64,000 bases of DNA from contig NZ_LR215979.1 of the NCBI RefSeq assembly GCF_900683735.1, positions 3,596,001 to 3,660,000 on the forward strand, in the 5' to 3' direction. This DNA comes from Fusobacterium ulcerans ATCC 49185. GTDB taxonomy: Bacteria > Fusobacteriota > Fusobacteriia > Fusobacteriales > Fusobacteriaceae. The notes beneath the pieces were generated by a model. The model made no database searches. It saw only the letters and a list, made by a program, of their open reading frames with translations, and was not told the origin of the DNA. Positions 51,802-60,548 of the stretch are shown piece by piece. Every line of letters begins with the position of its first letter. The first letter of the stretch is position 1. The position numbers and the translations under genes were made by a program.

Positions 51802-52018
51802 AATGTTATCAAAGTAAATATTTTTGTGAAGATAAGAAGGAGAACAGTATTTAAAAAAGTATTAATGATTGACAGAGATATTAATTAAATGTAAGATAAA
51901 GAGAAGCAGATAATTTTATACTGATATGAAAGAGTTCTGACAGCAATAAAAAGGAATATTACTGTATAAAAGAGCTGAAGAAATTATGTAATGTAATAAA
52001 AAAGGAGATGAAATTACT

Positions 52019-52237
52019 ATGAATGTTAAAGAATTTTGCAGCTGTACAGATCATAAATGTCCATTTAATCCTGTTAACCATGATAAAGGATGTGATTTAT
52101 GTATATCGAAATGTTTAAAACTAAATGAGATTCCATCATGCTTTTTCAAAAAAATATCGACAGAAAGACCAGAAAATGAAGATTATACATTTAAAGGATT
52201 TGCTGATTTTACAACAAAACATTGGAAGAAAAATTAA
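52019..52237 (+). CDS. DUF6485-like small cysteine-rich protein
   Basis: 72 residues with Cys at 7, 9, 14, 25, 28, 32 and 41 (FCSCTDHKCPFNP, GCDLCISKCLKL, PSCFFKK). The pattern C-x-C-x4-C, H-D-K-G-C-x-x-C and I-P-S-C-F-F matches the DUF6485 family of putative metal-binding proteins from anaerobes. Function unknown. AAAAGGAGATGAAAT precedes the ATG. It may be the target of the MerR-like promoter upstream. Confidence 0.78.
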   Translation: MNVKEFCSCTDHKCPFNPVNHDKGCDLCISKCLKLNEIPSCFFKKISTERPENEDYTFKGFADFTTKHWKKN

Positions 52238-52307
52238 AAAATATAATTATATTTTTAATGTAACGTGATTGAAAATACTAAAAATATAGTATAAATAACT
52301 GGTGAAG

Positions 52308-52342
52308 AAAATAGAGAATTATTTTTCTCTATTTTTTTATTT
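52308..52342 (+). terminator. Terminator after the DUF6485-like gene
   Basis: AAATAGAGAA and TTCTCTATTT form a 10-bp stem around TTATTT, followed by T. It isolates the eut operon from the gene before it. Confidence 0.85.
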
Positions 52343-52543
52343 TAAATTTAGGAATAAAAAAATAATATTATAAAAAAAATTTTTTTAATAATTTTTTTTA
52401 CTAAAGAAATCCAATCAGTTTCAGTGTTTAGAAGTAGATAAAAAAGTTTGAAAAATAAAAGCATTTGAAAAAAAATAAAAAATGTGCTTATATATAATAA
52501 AATTGTGTATAAAAAAATCTTTTTATATCAAAAGGAGATAAAA
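52343..52543 (+). other. AT-rich region before eutS
   Basis: No gene. TATAAT at about 52494 could be a -10 box, but no -35 box is at a good distance. AAAGGAGA before ATG 52544 is the eutS ribosome-binding site. I found no ANTAR-type double hairpin here. Confidence 0.45.
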
Positions 52544-52885
52544 ATGGAAAAAAATAGAGTAATACAGGAATATGTTCCTGGGAAACAAGTAACTTTAGCA
52601 CATTTGATAGCTCATCCAGATAAGGATATTTGTAAAAAAATAGGATTAAATACTGAAACTACACAAGCGATAGGAATACTGACAATTACACCAGGTGAAG
52701 CAGCTATAATAGCAGCAGATATAGCTACAAAATCTGGGAACATAGAGATAGGATTTTTAGATAGATTTAGTGGAACACTAGTAATAAATGGAGATGTATC
52801 AAGTATAGAGAGTTCATTAAAAAGTGTGATTAGCTTTCTTTCTACAACATTAAAATTTTCCATATCTGAACTTACAAGGTCGTGA
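52544..52885 (+). CDS. eutS: Ethanolamine microcompartment shell protein EutS (BMC-H, permuted)
   Basis: 113 residues. It begins [25 protein letters not shown] and includes [37 protein letters not shown], the circularly permuted BMC domain of EutS/PduU. It forms a bent hexamer in the shell. I start at ATG 52544 after AAAGGAGA; an in-frame ATG 60 bases earlier is in the promoter region. First gene of the operon, seven bases before eutP. Confidence 0.95.
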   Translation: MEKNRVIQEYVPGKQVTLAHLIAHPDKDICKKIGLNTETTQAIGILTITPGEAAIIAADIATKSGNIEIGFLDRFSGTLVINGDVSSIESSLKSVISFLSTTLKFSISELTRS

Positions 52886-52892
52886 CATTTAT

Positions 52893-53342
52893 ATGCGAAT
52901 GATGCTGATAGGGAGAACAGGGTGTGGAAAAACTACTCTTGCCCAAAGAATTAATGGACTTGATATAAATTATAAAAAGACACAGATGATACTATTTGAG
53001 GAAAATATTATTGATACTCCTGGGGAATATATTGAAAATAAATTTTACTACAAAGCTTTGACAGTTACAGCAAACGATGTTGATATAATAGCATTTGTCC
53101 AATCAGCCTTAGATGAAGAAACATTCTTTCCACCTAAATTTTCTACTATGTTCACAGGAAAAATTATAATAGGAATAATAACTAAAAAAGATCTCCAGCT
53201 TGATTGTAGTAATGCAGAGAGTTTTTTAAGATGTGCAGGAGCAGAAGAAATATATTATATGGGATTAGATGATGAAATTGAGATTGTAAGGCTTAAAGAA
53301 AGGTTGGGTATAGGGGATGAAAGTAAGAATAGTAATAGCTGA
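52893..53342 (+). CDS. eutP: EutP/PduV-family GTPase-like protein
   Basis: 149 residues. P-loop GRTGCGKTTLAQ (7-18), switch region ENIIDTPGEYIENKFYYKAL and the base-recognition motif ITKKDL (T/N-K-x-D). The EutP/PduV family is associated with microcompartments; acetate kinase activity has been reported for EutP of Salmonella. It overlaps eutV by 26 bp and so is coupled to the regulators. Confidence 0.94.
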   Translation: MRMMLIGRTGCGKTTLAQRINGLDINYKKTQMILFEENIIDTPGEYIENKFYYKALTVTANDVDIIAFVQSALDEETFFPPKFSTMFTGKIIIGIITKKDLQLDCSNAESFLRCAGAEEIYYMGLDDEIEIVRLKERLGIGDESKNSNS

Positions 53343-53898
53343 AGATGAAACATTGACAAGAATGGATATTGCAGAAATGCTTAAAGAAAATGGTTATGAA
53401 GTCGTGGGAGAAGCTTCTGATGGGTTGGAAGCTTTAAAAATATGTCGTGAAAAAAAGCCAGATATTCTACTATTGGATGTAAAGATGCCTTTGATGGATG
53501 GACTTCAAACGGCAAAAGTTCTCAATGAAGAGGGATTTTCTGGTTGTATCATTATGCTGACAGCATATAATATTAAAGAGTATATTCATGAAGCAACAGA
53601 AAGTTCTGTGATGGGATATTTAATAAAACCTATAGACGAAGAGATATTTCTTTCAAGATTAGAAATGATTTACAGTACTCATATGAGATTGCTTAGATTT
53701 AAAGATGAGGCTGAGGGAGCAAAACAAAAATTAGAAGAGCGAAAGAAGATAGAAAAAGCTAAAGGAATATTAATGAAAAACAAGAATATTTCTGAGAAGG
53801 AAGCTTACCAAGAAATGAGAAATATAAGTATGAAGAAAAGAATAGCTTTAATTGATTTGGCTGAAATAATAATATTGACAGGTGGAATATTGATATGA
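53317..53898 (+). CDS. eutV: Response regulator with ANTAR RNA-binding domain, EutV
   Basis: 193 residues. The receiver domain (1-125) has the acidic pair in IAEDETLTR, the phosphoacceptor Asp in DILLLDVKMPLMDG and Lys in YLIKPIDEE. The C-terminal ANTAR domain (about 130-190) has KIEKAKGILMKNKNISEKEAYQEMRNISM. In Enterococcus, phosphorylated EutV binds double hairpins in eut mRNA and prevents termination. A matching double hairpin lies after eutW here. Confidence 0.95.
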   Translation: MKVRIVIAEDETLTRMDIAEMLKENGYEVVGEASDGLEALKICREKKPDILLLDVKMPLMDGLQTAKVLNEEGFSGCIIMLTAYNIKEYIHEATESSVMGYLIKPIDEEIFLSRLEMIYSTHMRLLRFKDEAEGAKQKLEERKKIEKAKGILMKNKNISEKEAYQEMRNISMKKRIALIDLAEIIILTGGILI

Positions 53899-55289
53899 TA
53901 AGAAATTACTGTAAAATGTGTTCAACATTGACAGCTTCAGATATTGAAAAAATAGAAAGAGTGTCTGAAACTGTTTCTATACTCAGCAATATACTTAATA
54001 TGGATGTATTTTTAGATTGTCCTACAAAAGATAAAGACAATGCTGTTGTTGTATATCATGCAAGACCTAAAACAAACAGTCTTTATTCAAAAAATATAGA
54101 TGGGGAAATGGCACACTCATCAAAGGAACCAGCAGTTTTTCGAACTTTTTTAACAGGACTACCTTCTAAAAACTATAAAGCTATTACTCAGGAAGAACAG
54201 CATGTATTTCAAAATATAATGCCAGTTTTTAATGAATTAAAAGAGGTTATAGGAGTTATAATTGTAGAGTATAGAGAGAGCCAGGAACATGAATTTAATT
54301 CAGATCTTTTTAACTTTACAGCAACAAAGCTTATTAGAGATATAGATATTTCAAGAAGCAGAATTCCAGAATTTGTAAAGGATGGTATAGTAGTATTTAA
54401 TCAAGATGGAATAGTGACATATATTAATAAAATAGCTGAAAAAATATATGCCTCTTTGGGGTTTTCAAAATCAATTGTAGGAGAACAGTTTGAAAATATA
54501 GCTCTTACAAAAACGAGCATTCAGGAAATCTTAAAACAAAAAACAGATAAAACCATAGAAATTACTATTTCAAATATAATTTTAGCAATAGCTTATTTTA
54601 TTACATCTTTGGAGGAAGATAATTACAGTATAGTAATGGTAATCAGAGATATAACCAAAGAAAAAAACAATGAACAGGAGATTTTATTAAAATCAGTGGT
54701 GATAAAAGAGATTCATCATAGAGTAAAAAATAATCTTCAAACAATTGCAAGTCTTTTAAGAATACAGAAAAGACGTGTGGAAAATGATGAAACTAAAAAA
54801 ATATTAGATGAAACAATAAGCAGGATATTAAGTATAGCTGTAACACATGAAGTACTATCTGAAAATGGAATGGATAGTCTTAATATAAAAACAATATTAC
54901 AGTTATTATATAAAAATTCTTTTGAAAATATTATTGACAAAACAAAAAAAATAGAGTTTAATATGATAGGAGATGACTTTATCATTAGTTCAGATAAAGC
55001 AACATCTGTAGCTTTAGTAATAAATGAACTTATTCAGAATGCAATACATTATGCTTTTCACAACAGAGTAGAAGGAAAAATTGATGTCATTATAGAAAAG
55101 AAAACTTTTTTTTCTAAAATAACAATTTCTGACAATGGCGTTGGAATGGATGCAAAAAAATACAGAGAAAACAGTTTAGGGCTAATGATAGTAGAAAAGC
55201 TTGTTACTGACAAACTGGAAGGAAATTTTGAACTAAAAAGTAAAATCAATGAAGGAACTACAATAGAATTTGAAATAAAAAATAATTAA
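53895..55289 (+). CDS. eutW: Ethanolamine-sensing histidine kinase EutW
   Basis: 464 residues with no membrane segment, so it is a cytoplasmic sensor. The N-terminal sensory half has a GAF/PAS-like layout (PAS-like FVKDGIVVFNQDGIVTYINKIAEKIY near 160-190). The HisKA_2 phosphoacceptor box is IKEIHHRVKNNLQTIASLLRIQ, and the ATPase has VINELIQNAIHYAF (N box) and ISDNGVGMD (G1). EutW homologues autophosphorylate with ethanolamine and activate EutV. The ATG overlaps the eutV stop by 4 bp. Confidence 0.95.
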   Translation: MIRNYCKMCSTLTASDIEKIERVSETVSILSNILNMDVFLDCPTKDKDNAVVVYHARPKTNSLYSKNIDGEMAHSSKEPAVFRTFLTGLPSKNYKAITQEEQHVFQNIMPVFNELKEVIGVIIVEYRESQEHEFNSDLFNFTATKLIRDIDISRSRIPEFVKDGIVVFNQDGIVTYINKIAEKIYASLGFSKSIVGEQFENIALTKTSIQEILKQKTDKTIEITISNIILAIAYFITSLEEDNYSIVMVIRDITKEKNNEQEILLKSVVIKEIHHRVKNNLQTIASLLRIQKRRVENDETKKILDETISRILSIAVTHEVLSENGMDSLNIKTILQLLYKNSFENIIDKTKKIEFNMIGDDFIISSDKATSVALVINELIQNAIHYAFHNRVEGKIDVIIEKKTFFSKITISDNGVGMDAKKYRENSLGLMIVEKLVTDKLEGNFELKSKINEGTTIEFEIKNN

Positions 55290-55325
55290 TACACAAGGAT
55301 GTGTATTCAAAAAGGCAATGAAGCC
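55288..55325 (+). promoter_or_regulatory. ANTAR-type double hairpin (EutV target) before eutA
   Basis: Hairpin P1 is AATACAC, loop AAGGAT, GTGTATT (55288-55307). Hairpin P2 is GGC, loop AATGAA, GCC (55314-55325). Both loops are hexaloops with A at position 1 and G at position 4, the recognition features of ANTAR antiterminators. The 3' arm of P2 overlaps the 5' arm of the terminator at 55321, so stabilising P2 would block termination. The P2 stem is short (3 bp). Confidence 0.85.
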
Positions 55326-55363
55326 AAAGAGATAGGTTATCCTATTTTTCTTTGGCTTTTTTT
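55321..55363 (+). terminator. Regulated terminator before eutA
   Basis: AAGCCAAAG (55321-55329) pairs with CTTTGGCTT (55350-55358), with an inner ATAGG/CCTAT stem, followed by T. It is mutually exclusive with ANTAR hairpin P2. Confidence 0.9.
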
Positions 55364-55388
55364 ATTTTGATTTTTCAGGAGGAAGTTG

Positions 55389-56816
55389 ATGAAAGAAGAA
55401 ATCATCAGTGTAGGAATAGATATCGGAACTTCAACTACTCAGCTAGTATTTACCAGAATTACATTGGAAAATATAGCTTCTGGTGCAAGAGTTCCACAAA
55501 TAAAAATTATATCCAAAGATGTATTTTACAGAAGTGAAATATATTTTACCCCTCTTCTAAGTCTGACTGAAATAGATGCTGAAAAAGTTAAGCAGATAAT
55601 ACAGAATGAATATAGAAAAGCAGGGGTATTTATCAAAGATGTTTCTACAGGAGCAGTAATAATAACTGGAGAAACAGCAAGAAAATCTAATGCTAGAGAT
55701 GTACTTAATGCTTTAAGTGGAATGGCAGGAGATTTTGTAGTAGCCACAGCAGGTCCTGATCTGGAAAGTGTAATAGCTGGAAAAGGAGCAGGGGCAATGG
55801 ACTATTCTGAAAGAAATAATACAACAGTCTATAATCTGGATATAGGTGGAGGAACAACTAATATAGCTTTATTTAAAAATGGAGAAGTGGTAGATACTAC
55901 CTGCATGGATATTGGTGGAAGACTTATAAAGTTTAAGGATAATTCACTGGAAATAATATATATCTATAAAAAATTCGAAAAGCTAATAGATGATATGAAG
56001 CTTCAAACATTAAAAATAGGCAAAACAGCAGATAGGGAAGAAATAAGAAAATTATGCAGAAAGCTGGGAGAGATACTTTTAAGTTCTGTAGGAGCAATAC
56101 CTAAAAGTGATGAATATAGGTATCTTATCACTGATAAAGATTTTAGAGGAGAAGCTGAATTAAAATTTGTAAACTTTTCAGGAGGTGTAGCAGATTTTAT
56201 ATATAATCAATACTCTGGAGATGAATTCAAATATAGAGATATAGGAATTGTTCTGGGGAAAGAGATACTTAAAATTTTTAAAGAAAAAAATATAAGCATT
56301 ATAAAAAGTGGTGAAACAATAGGTGCAACAGTTGTAGGAGCAGGATCTCATACTACAGAAATCAGTGGAAGTACAATAACTTACACTGAGGATATTTTTC
56401 CAATCAAGAATATACCAGTATTAAAAATTGCTCAAAGTGATGAAAAAGAAATAGAAAGCCTTAAAATGAATTTACGAAAAAAAAGAGAATGGTTCAAGGT
56501 TGAAGATGGAATTCAAGAGGTGGCTATAGGTCTTACAGGAAAAACCAATATGAAATACAGAGAAATATTAGAACTGGCAGATGGAATTTATGATGTTTTC
56601 ACAAATGTGGACAGAGTAATACTGGTAATAGAAAATGATATAGGAAAGGCTCTTGGGCAGGGACTTTCACTAAAATATGGCAATAAAGTTCCAATTATCT
56701 GCATAGATAGTATCAAAGTAGCAGATGGAGATTTTATTGATATAGGCAGACCATTAGGGAGCGGAAGTGTGCTTCCTGTTATAGTAAAAACTTTAGTATT
56801 AAGTAGTTATCAATAG
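55389..56816 (+). CDS. eutA: Ethanolamine ammonia-lyase reactivating factor EutA
   Basis: 475 residues with an ASKHA/actin-like fold: [14 protein letters not shown] (phosphate 1), [20 protein letters not shown] (phosphate 2) and the C-terminal [20 protein letters not shown]. It exchanges damaged cobalamin out of EutBC at the expense of ATP. I start at ATG 55389 after AGGAGGAAG. It is the first gene behind the regulated terminator and lies 15 bp before eutB. Confidence 0.95.
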   Translation: MKEEIISVGIDIGTSTTQLVFTRITLENIASGARVPQIKIISKDVFYRSEIYFTPLLSLTEIDAEKVKQIIQNEYRKAGVFIKDVSTGAVIITGETARKSNARDVLNALSGMAGDFVVATAGPDLESVIAGKGAGAMDYSERNNTTVYNLDIGGGTTNIALFKNGEVVDTTCMDIGGRLIKFKDNSLEIIYIYKKFEKLIDDMKLQTLKIGKTADREEIRKLCRKLGEILLSSVGAIPKSDEYRYLITDKDFRGEAELKFVNFSGGVADFIYNQYSGDEFKYRDIGIVLGKEILKIFKEKNISIIKSGETIGATVVGAGSHTTEISGSTITYTEDIFPIKNIPVLKIAQSDEKEIESLKMNLRKKREWFKVEDGIQEVAIGLTGKTNMKYREILELADGIYDVFTNVDRVILVIENDIGKALGQGLSLKYGNKVPIICIDSIKVADGDFIDIGRPLGSGSVLPVIVKTLVLSSYQ

Positions 56817-56831
56817 GTGGGGTGAATATTA

Positions 56832-58196
56832 ATGAGATTAGAAGCGAGACTTTTTGGTCAAGATTACAAATTCAATTCTTTGATGGATGTAATGGCCAAA
56901 GCGAATGAACAAAAGTCTGGAGATGAACTGGCAGGAATAGCAGCAAGATCGATGAAAGAAAGAGTGGCAGCTAAAGAAGTTCTTTCAAACATTCAGCTGA
57001 AAGACTTAAAGGAAAATCCAGCAGTACCTTATGATGAGGATGAAGTAACAAGAATAATCATTGATGGTTTAAATCTGAAAATTTATGATGAGATTAAAGA
57101 ATGGACAGTTGGAGAATTAAGAGAATGGCTTTTAAGCGATGAGGTAGGAGATACTGAAATCAAATGGATTAGAAGAGGACTTACTTCTGAGATGATCGCA
57201 GCAGTAGCAAAGCTTATGTCAAACCTTGATTTGATTAAGGCTGCAAGAAAAATGATAGTTACAGCTCATTGTAATACAACAATTGGAGGAGAGGGAATAT
57301 TAGCTGCAAGATTACAGCCAAATCATACTACTGATGATCCAGATGGAATAATGATTTCACTTCTTGAAGGACTTACTTATGGAGTAGGAGATGCTGTTAT
57401 AGGTCTTAATCCAGTTGATGATACAGCTGACAGTGTAATAAGAGTTCTGGAAAGATTCCATGAAATTAAACAAAAATATCAAATACCAACACAAACTTGT
57501 GTTTTGGCTCATGTAACTACACAGATGGAAGCTATCAGAAGAGGAGCACCAACTGATTTGATTTTCCAAAGTATAGCAGGATCACAAAAATCAAATGAGG
57601 CATTTGGGATTACAGGGGATATGATTGAAGAGGCTAGATTACTTGCATTGAAAGAAGGAACAGGAGCAGGACCAAATGTTATGTATTTTGAAACAGGACA
57701 AGGCTCTGAACTTTCTTCAAATGGACATCATGGAGTAGATCAAGTAACTATGGAAGCAAGATGTTATGGATTTGCTAAAAAATTCTCTCCCTTCATGGTA
57801 AATACAGTTGTTGGATTCATAGGTCCAGAATATCTATATGACAGTAAACAGGTAATAAGAGCAGGACTTGAAGATCATTTTATGGGAAAACTACATGGAA
57901 TCCCTATGGGAGTTGATGTTTGTTATACAAATCATATGAAGGCAGATCAAAATGATATTGAATGTTTATCAGTTCTATTGACAGCAGCAGGATGCAATTA
58001 TTTTATTGGAGTTCCAGCAGGAGATGATATTATGCTTAACTACCAATGTACAGGATATCATGATATTCAGACTCTAAGAGAAACATTGGGAGTAAAACCA
58101 ATAAAAGAGTTTGATGAGTGGTTGGAAAAAATGGGAATAAGAAAAAATGGAAAGCTGACAGAAATAGCAGGAGATGCATCAATATTTTTAAAGTAG
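56832..58196 (+). CDS. eutB: Ethanolamine ammonia-lyase large subunit
   Basis: 454 residues, the standard length. It forms the TIM barrel of the B12-dependent lyase, which cleaves ethanolamine to acetaldehyde and ammonia. Landmarks are CNTTIGGEGILAARLQPNHTTDDPDG, GLNPVDDTADSV, YFETGQGSELSSNGHHGVDQ and MGVDVCYTNHMKADQND. GGTGGGGTG precedes the ATG. eutC follows 9 bp later. Confidence 0.98.
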   Translation: MRLEARLFGQDYKFNSLMDVMAKANEQKSGDELAGIAARSMKERVAAKEVLSNIQLKDLKENPAVPYDEDEVTRIIIDGLNLKIYDEIKEWTVGELREWLLSDEVGDTEIKWIRRGLTSEMIAAVAKLMSNLDLIKAARKMIVTAHCNTTIGGEGILAARLQPNHTTDDPDGIMISLLEGLTYGVGDAVIGLNPVDDTADSVIRVLERFHEIKQKYQIPTQTCVLAHVTTQMEAIRRGAPTDLIFQSIAGSQKSNEAFGITGDMIEEARLLALKEGTGAGPNVMYFETGQGSELSSNGHHGVDQVTMEARCYGFAKKFSPFMVNTVVGFIGPEYLYDSKQVIRAGLEDHFMGKLHGIPMGVDVCYTNHMKADQNDIECLSVLLTAAGCNYFIGVPAGDDIMLNYQCTGYHDIQTLRETLGVKPIKEFDEWLEKMGIRKNGKLTEIAGDASIFLK

Positions 58197-58205
58197 GAGG
58201 ATAAA

Positions 58206-59066
58206 ATGGTTTCTGAAAGAGATTTAAAAGAAATAATTTCACAGGTTCTAAAAGAGATGGGGACTGATAATAAGTTTAAAGAAAAGGCAGAGCAAAAGAC
58301 AGAAAGTGATCTTATAGATATTACAAAAATTGATCTTAGAGATGTAATTGAATTAAAGAATCCTGCAAATGAAGCTGAATTGATGAAATATAAAAAGAAA
58401 ACTCCAGCAAGAATAGGAATATCAAGAGCAGGGACTAGATATACAACAAATACAATGCTGAGATTCAGAGCAGACCATGCTTCAGCAGTAGACGCAGTAT
58501 ATACAGATGTTTCAGAAGAATTTCTGAATGCAAATAATCTTTTTACAGTACAGACTAAATGTCATTCAAAAGATGAATATATGACAAGACCAGATTTAGG
58601 AAGAAGATTGAATGAAGAATCAATAAATATTCTTAAAGAAAAAGCTAAAAAATCTCCAAAAGTAGAAATTTTTGTATCTGATGGGCTTAGTTCTACAGCT
58701 ATTGAAGCAAATGTAGAAGATACACTTCCAGCTATAATCAATGGATTAAAATCTTATGGAATAGAAGCAGGAACACCATTTTTTCTAAAATATGGAAGAG
58801 TAGGAGCTGCTGATGAAGTATCAGAAATACTAGATGCAGAAGTTACTTGCGTACTTATTGGAGAAAGACCTGGACTGGCAACTTCAGAAAGTATGAGTGC
58901 TTATATCACTTATAAAGGATATATGGGAATTCCTGAATCAAAAAGAACAGTAGTTTCAAATATTCATAAGAATGGAACACCAGCTTCTGAAGCTGGAGCA
59001 CATATAGCTCACATAATCAAAAAAATATTAGATGCTAAGGCAAGTGGACAAGACTTAAAACTTTAA
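58206..59066 (+). CDS. eutC: Ethanolamine ammonia-lyase small subunit
   Basis: 286 residues. The N-terminal 30 or so residues (VSERDLKEIISQVLKEM) form an amphipathic helix like a microcompartment targeting peptide. The core includes TPARIGISRAGTRYTTNTMLRFRADHASAVDAVY, VFVSDGLSSTAIE, GRVGAADEVSEIL, LIGERPGLATSESMSAYITY and a C-terminal GAHIAHIIKKIL. It completes the cobalamin-binding site of EutBC. AGGAGGATAAA precedes the ATG. Confidence 0.97.
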   Translation: MVSERDLKEIISQVLKEMGTDNKFKEKAEQKTESDLIDITKIDLRDVIELKNPANEAELMKYKKKTPARIGISRAGTRYTTNTMLRFRADHASAVDAVYTDVSEEFLNANNLFTVQTKCHSKDEYMTRPDLGRRLNEESINILKEKAKKSPKVEIFVSDGLSSTAIEANVEDTLPAIINGLKSYGIEAGTPFFLKYGRVGAADEVSEILDAEVTCVLIGERPGLATSESMSAYITYKGYMGIPESKRTVVSNIHKNGTPASEAGAHIAHIIKKILDAKASGQDLKL

Positions 59067-59081
59067 TTTGTGGAGGGAAAA

Positions 59082-59735
59082 ATGATTAATGATCCTTTAA
59101 AACCAAATGTATTAGGGGTAAAACTTATTCCTAATGTAGATGACAAAATGGCAGAAGAATTAAATTTACCAGCAGGATATAAAAGTATTGGAATAGTAAC
59201 AGCAGACTGTGATGATGTTACATATACAGCACTGGATCAGGCTACAAAAATGGCAGAAGTAACAGTGGTATATGGGAAATCTTTTTATGGAGGAGCTGCA
59301 AATGCTAATACAAAACTGGCTGGAGAGGTAATTGGAATAATAGCTGGACCTACACCAGCAGAAGTAAGAAGCGGATTGAATGCAATAGTGGATTTTATAG
59401 AAAACGAAGCATCTTTCTATAGTGCAAATGAAGATGATACAATAGCATACTATGCTCACTGTGTATCAAGAACAGGAAGCTATCTTTCTAAGACAGCTGG
59501 TGTGGAGGAAGGAGAAGCACTGGCTTATCTAATAGCTCCCCCAATTGAAGCTATGTATGCTTTAGATGCAGCATTAAAAGCAGCTGATGTTACTCTTACA
59601 GCTTTCTTTGGACCACCTTCTGAAACAAACTTTGGTGGAGGACTTCTTACAGGAAGTCAGTCAGCTTGCAAAGCAGCTTGTGAAGCTTTTGCTGATGCAG
59701 TAAAGTTTGTTGCTCAGAATCCTACAAAATATTAA
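59082..59735 (+). CDS. eutL: Microcompartment shell protein EutL (tandem BMC, BMC-T)
   Basis: 217 residues, the usual EutL size. It begins with NDPLKPNVLGVKLIPNVDDKMA and includes VTADCDDVTYTALDQATKMAEV, YAHCVSRTGSYLSKTAGVEEGEALAYLIAPP and GPPSETNFGGGLLTGSQSACKAACEAF. EutL trimers are shell tiles with a gated pore that can bind ethanolamine. ATG 59082 follows GGAGGG; an upstream in-frame GTG overlaps that site. Confidence 0.97.
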   Translation: MINDPLKPNVLGVKLIPNVDDKMAEELNLPAGYKSIGIVTADCDDVTYTALDQATKMAEVTVVYGKSFYGGAANANTKLAGEVIGIIAGPTPAEVRSGLNAIVDFIENEASFYSANEDDTIAYYAHCVSRTGSYLSKTAGVEEGEALAYLIAPPIEAMYALDAALKAADVTLTAFFGPPSETNFGGGLLTGSQSACKAACEAFADAVKFVAQNPTKY

Positions 59736-59745
59736 GGAGTAAAAT

Positions 59746-60195
59746 ATGAAGGCTTTGGGAATGATAGAAACTATTGGATTAGTAGGAGCTATTGAAGCAG
59801 CAGATGTAGCTTTAAAAACAGCTGAAGTAGAAATAGTAAATAGACATATTGTAAAAGGTGGTATAGTTACTGTTGAACTTAGTGGAGATGTAGGAGCTAT
59901 AAAAGTTGCTGTAGAAGCTGGGGCAGAAGCAGCTAAAAAGTTAGGAGTCTTTGTAAGCAGCCATGTAATAGCAAGACCTGATGAGATGGTTTCTAAAATG
60001 ATAGAGGAAAATAGTATAACTACTATTGAAAATATTAATGAAGAAATAACAGAAAAAAAAGATTCAGAAATAGAAGAAATAAAAATGGAAGTACAAGAAG
60101 AAGTCAAGATTGAAGAAACAGAAATAATTGAAAAATCAGTTGATACTTTAGCAGAAAAACCAATGATAAAAGAAAATAAATCTAAAAGAAAATAA
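59746..60195 (+). CDS. BMC-H shell protein with long charged C-terminal tail
   Basis: 149 residues. Residues 1-85 or so are a canonical BMC hexamer domain (KALGMIETIGLVGAIEAADVALKTAEV, SGDVGAIKVAVEAGAEAA, VIARPDEMV). They are followed by a tail of some 60 residues, very rich in Glu, Ile and Lys (EEITEKKDSEIEEIKMEVQ) and ending in a basic patch (ENKSKRK). EutK of enterics has a C-terminal helix-turn-helix domain; this tail instead looks disordered or coiled and may bind lumen enzymes or the cytoskeleton (inference). It lies 10 bp after eutL and 13 bp before eutM. Confidence 0.9.
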   Translation: MKALGMIETIGLVGAIEAADVALKTAEVEIVNRHIVKGGIVTVELSGDVGAIKVAVEAGAEAAKKLGVFVSSHVIARPDEMVSKMIEENSITTIENINEEITEKKDSEIEEIKMEVQEEVKIEETEIIEKSVDTLAEKPMIKENKSKRK

Positions 60196-60208
60196 GGAGT
60201 TGATTTGA

Positions 60209-60493
60209 ATGGCAACATTAAACGCATTAGGAATGATAGAAACTAGAGGATTAGTAGCAGCAATTGAAGCAGCAGATGCAATGGTAAAAGCAGCAAATGT
60301 AACATTAGTAGGAAAAGAGATGGTAGGAGGAGGACTTGTAAGTGTTCTTGTAAGAGGAGATGTAGGAGCAGTAAAAGCAGCTACTGATGCAGGTGCAGCA
60401 GCAGCTGACAGAATAGGAGAATTAATCTCTGTTCATGTAATACCTAGACCTCACTCAGAAGTTGAGATCATATTACCAAAATCTTCAAAATAA
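60209..60493 (+). CDS. eutM: Major microcompartment shell protein EutM (BMC-H)
   Basis: 94 residues, canonical length. It has [26 protein letters not shown], then the pore loop region around [27 protein letters not shown] and the C-terminal [10 protein letters not shown]. EutM/PduA hexamers form the bulk of the shell facets. AAGGAGTTGA precedes the ATG. A strong hairpin without a T run follows, which could stabilise its mRNA. Confidence 0.97.
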   Translation: MATLNALGMIETRGLVAAIEAADAMVKAANVTLVGKEMVGGGLVSVLVRGDVGAVKAATDAGAAAADRIGELISVHVIPRPHSEVEIILPKSSK

Positions 60494-60498
60494 TTCTG

Positions 60499-60531
60499 AT
60501 AGGAGGCTGGCTGCTTCAGTTAGCCTCCTAT
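60499..60531 (+). ncRNA. Strong intercistronic hairpin after eutM
   Basis: ATAGGAGGCT (60499-60508) pairs perfectly with AGCCTCCTAT (60522-60531). The 13-base loop can fold further by CTG/CAG. It is followed by ATTAAAAAA, not T, so it is not an intrinsic terminator for this strand. It is better explained as an mRNA-stabilising or processing element, as known in operons with a highly expressed middle gene. Confidence 0.65.
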
Positions 60532-60548
60532 ATTAAAAAAGGGGTTCT

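Noticed and set aside
52238-52543. ANTAR double hairpin before eutS
   Set aside because: A 6-bp stem (ATACTA/TAGTAT) has a hexaloop AAAATA without G at position 4, and the terminator fits the DUF6485-like gene. No second hairpin overlaps it.
60499-60531. Intrinsic terminator after eutM
   Set aside because: The hairpin is followed by A-rich sequence instead of T, so it cannot terminate the forward transcript by itself.
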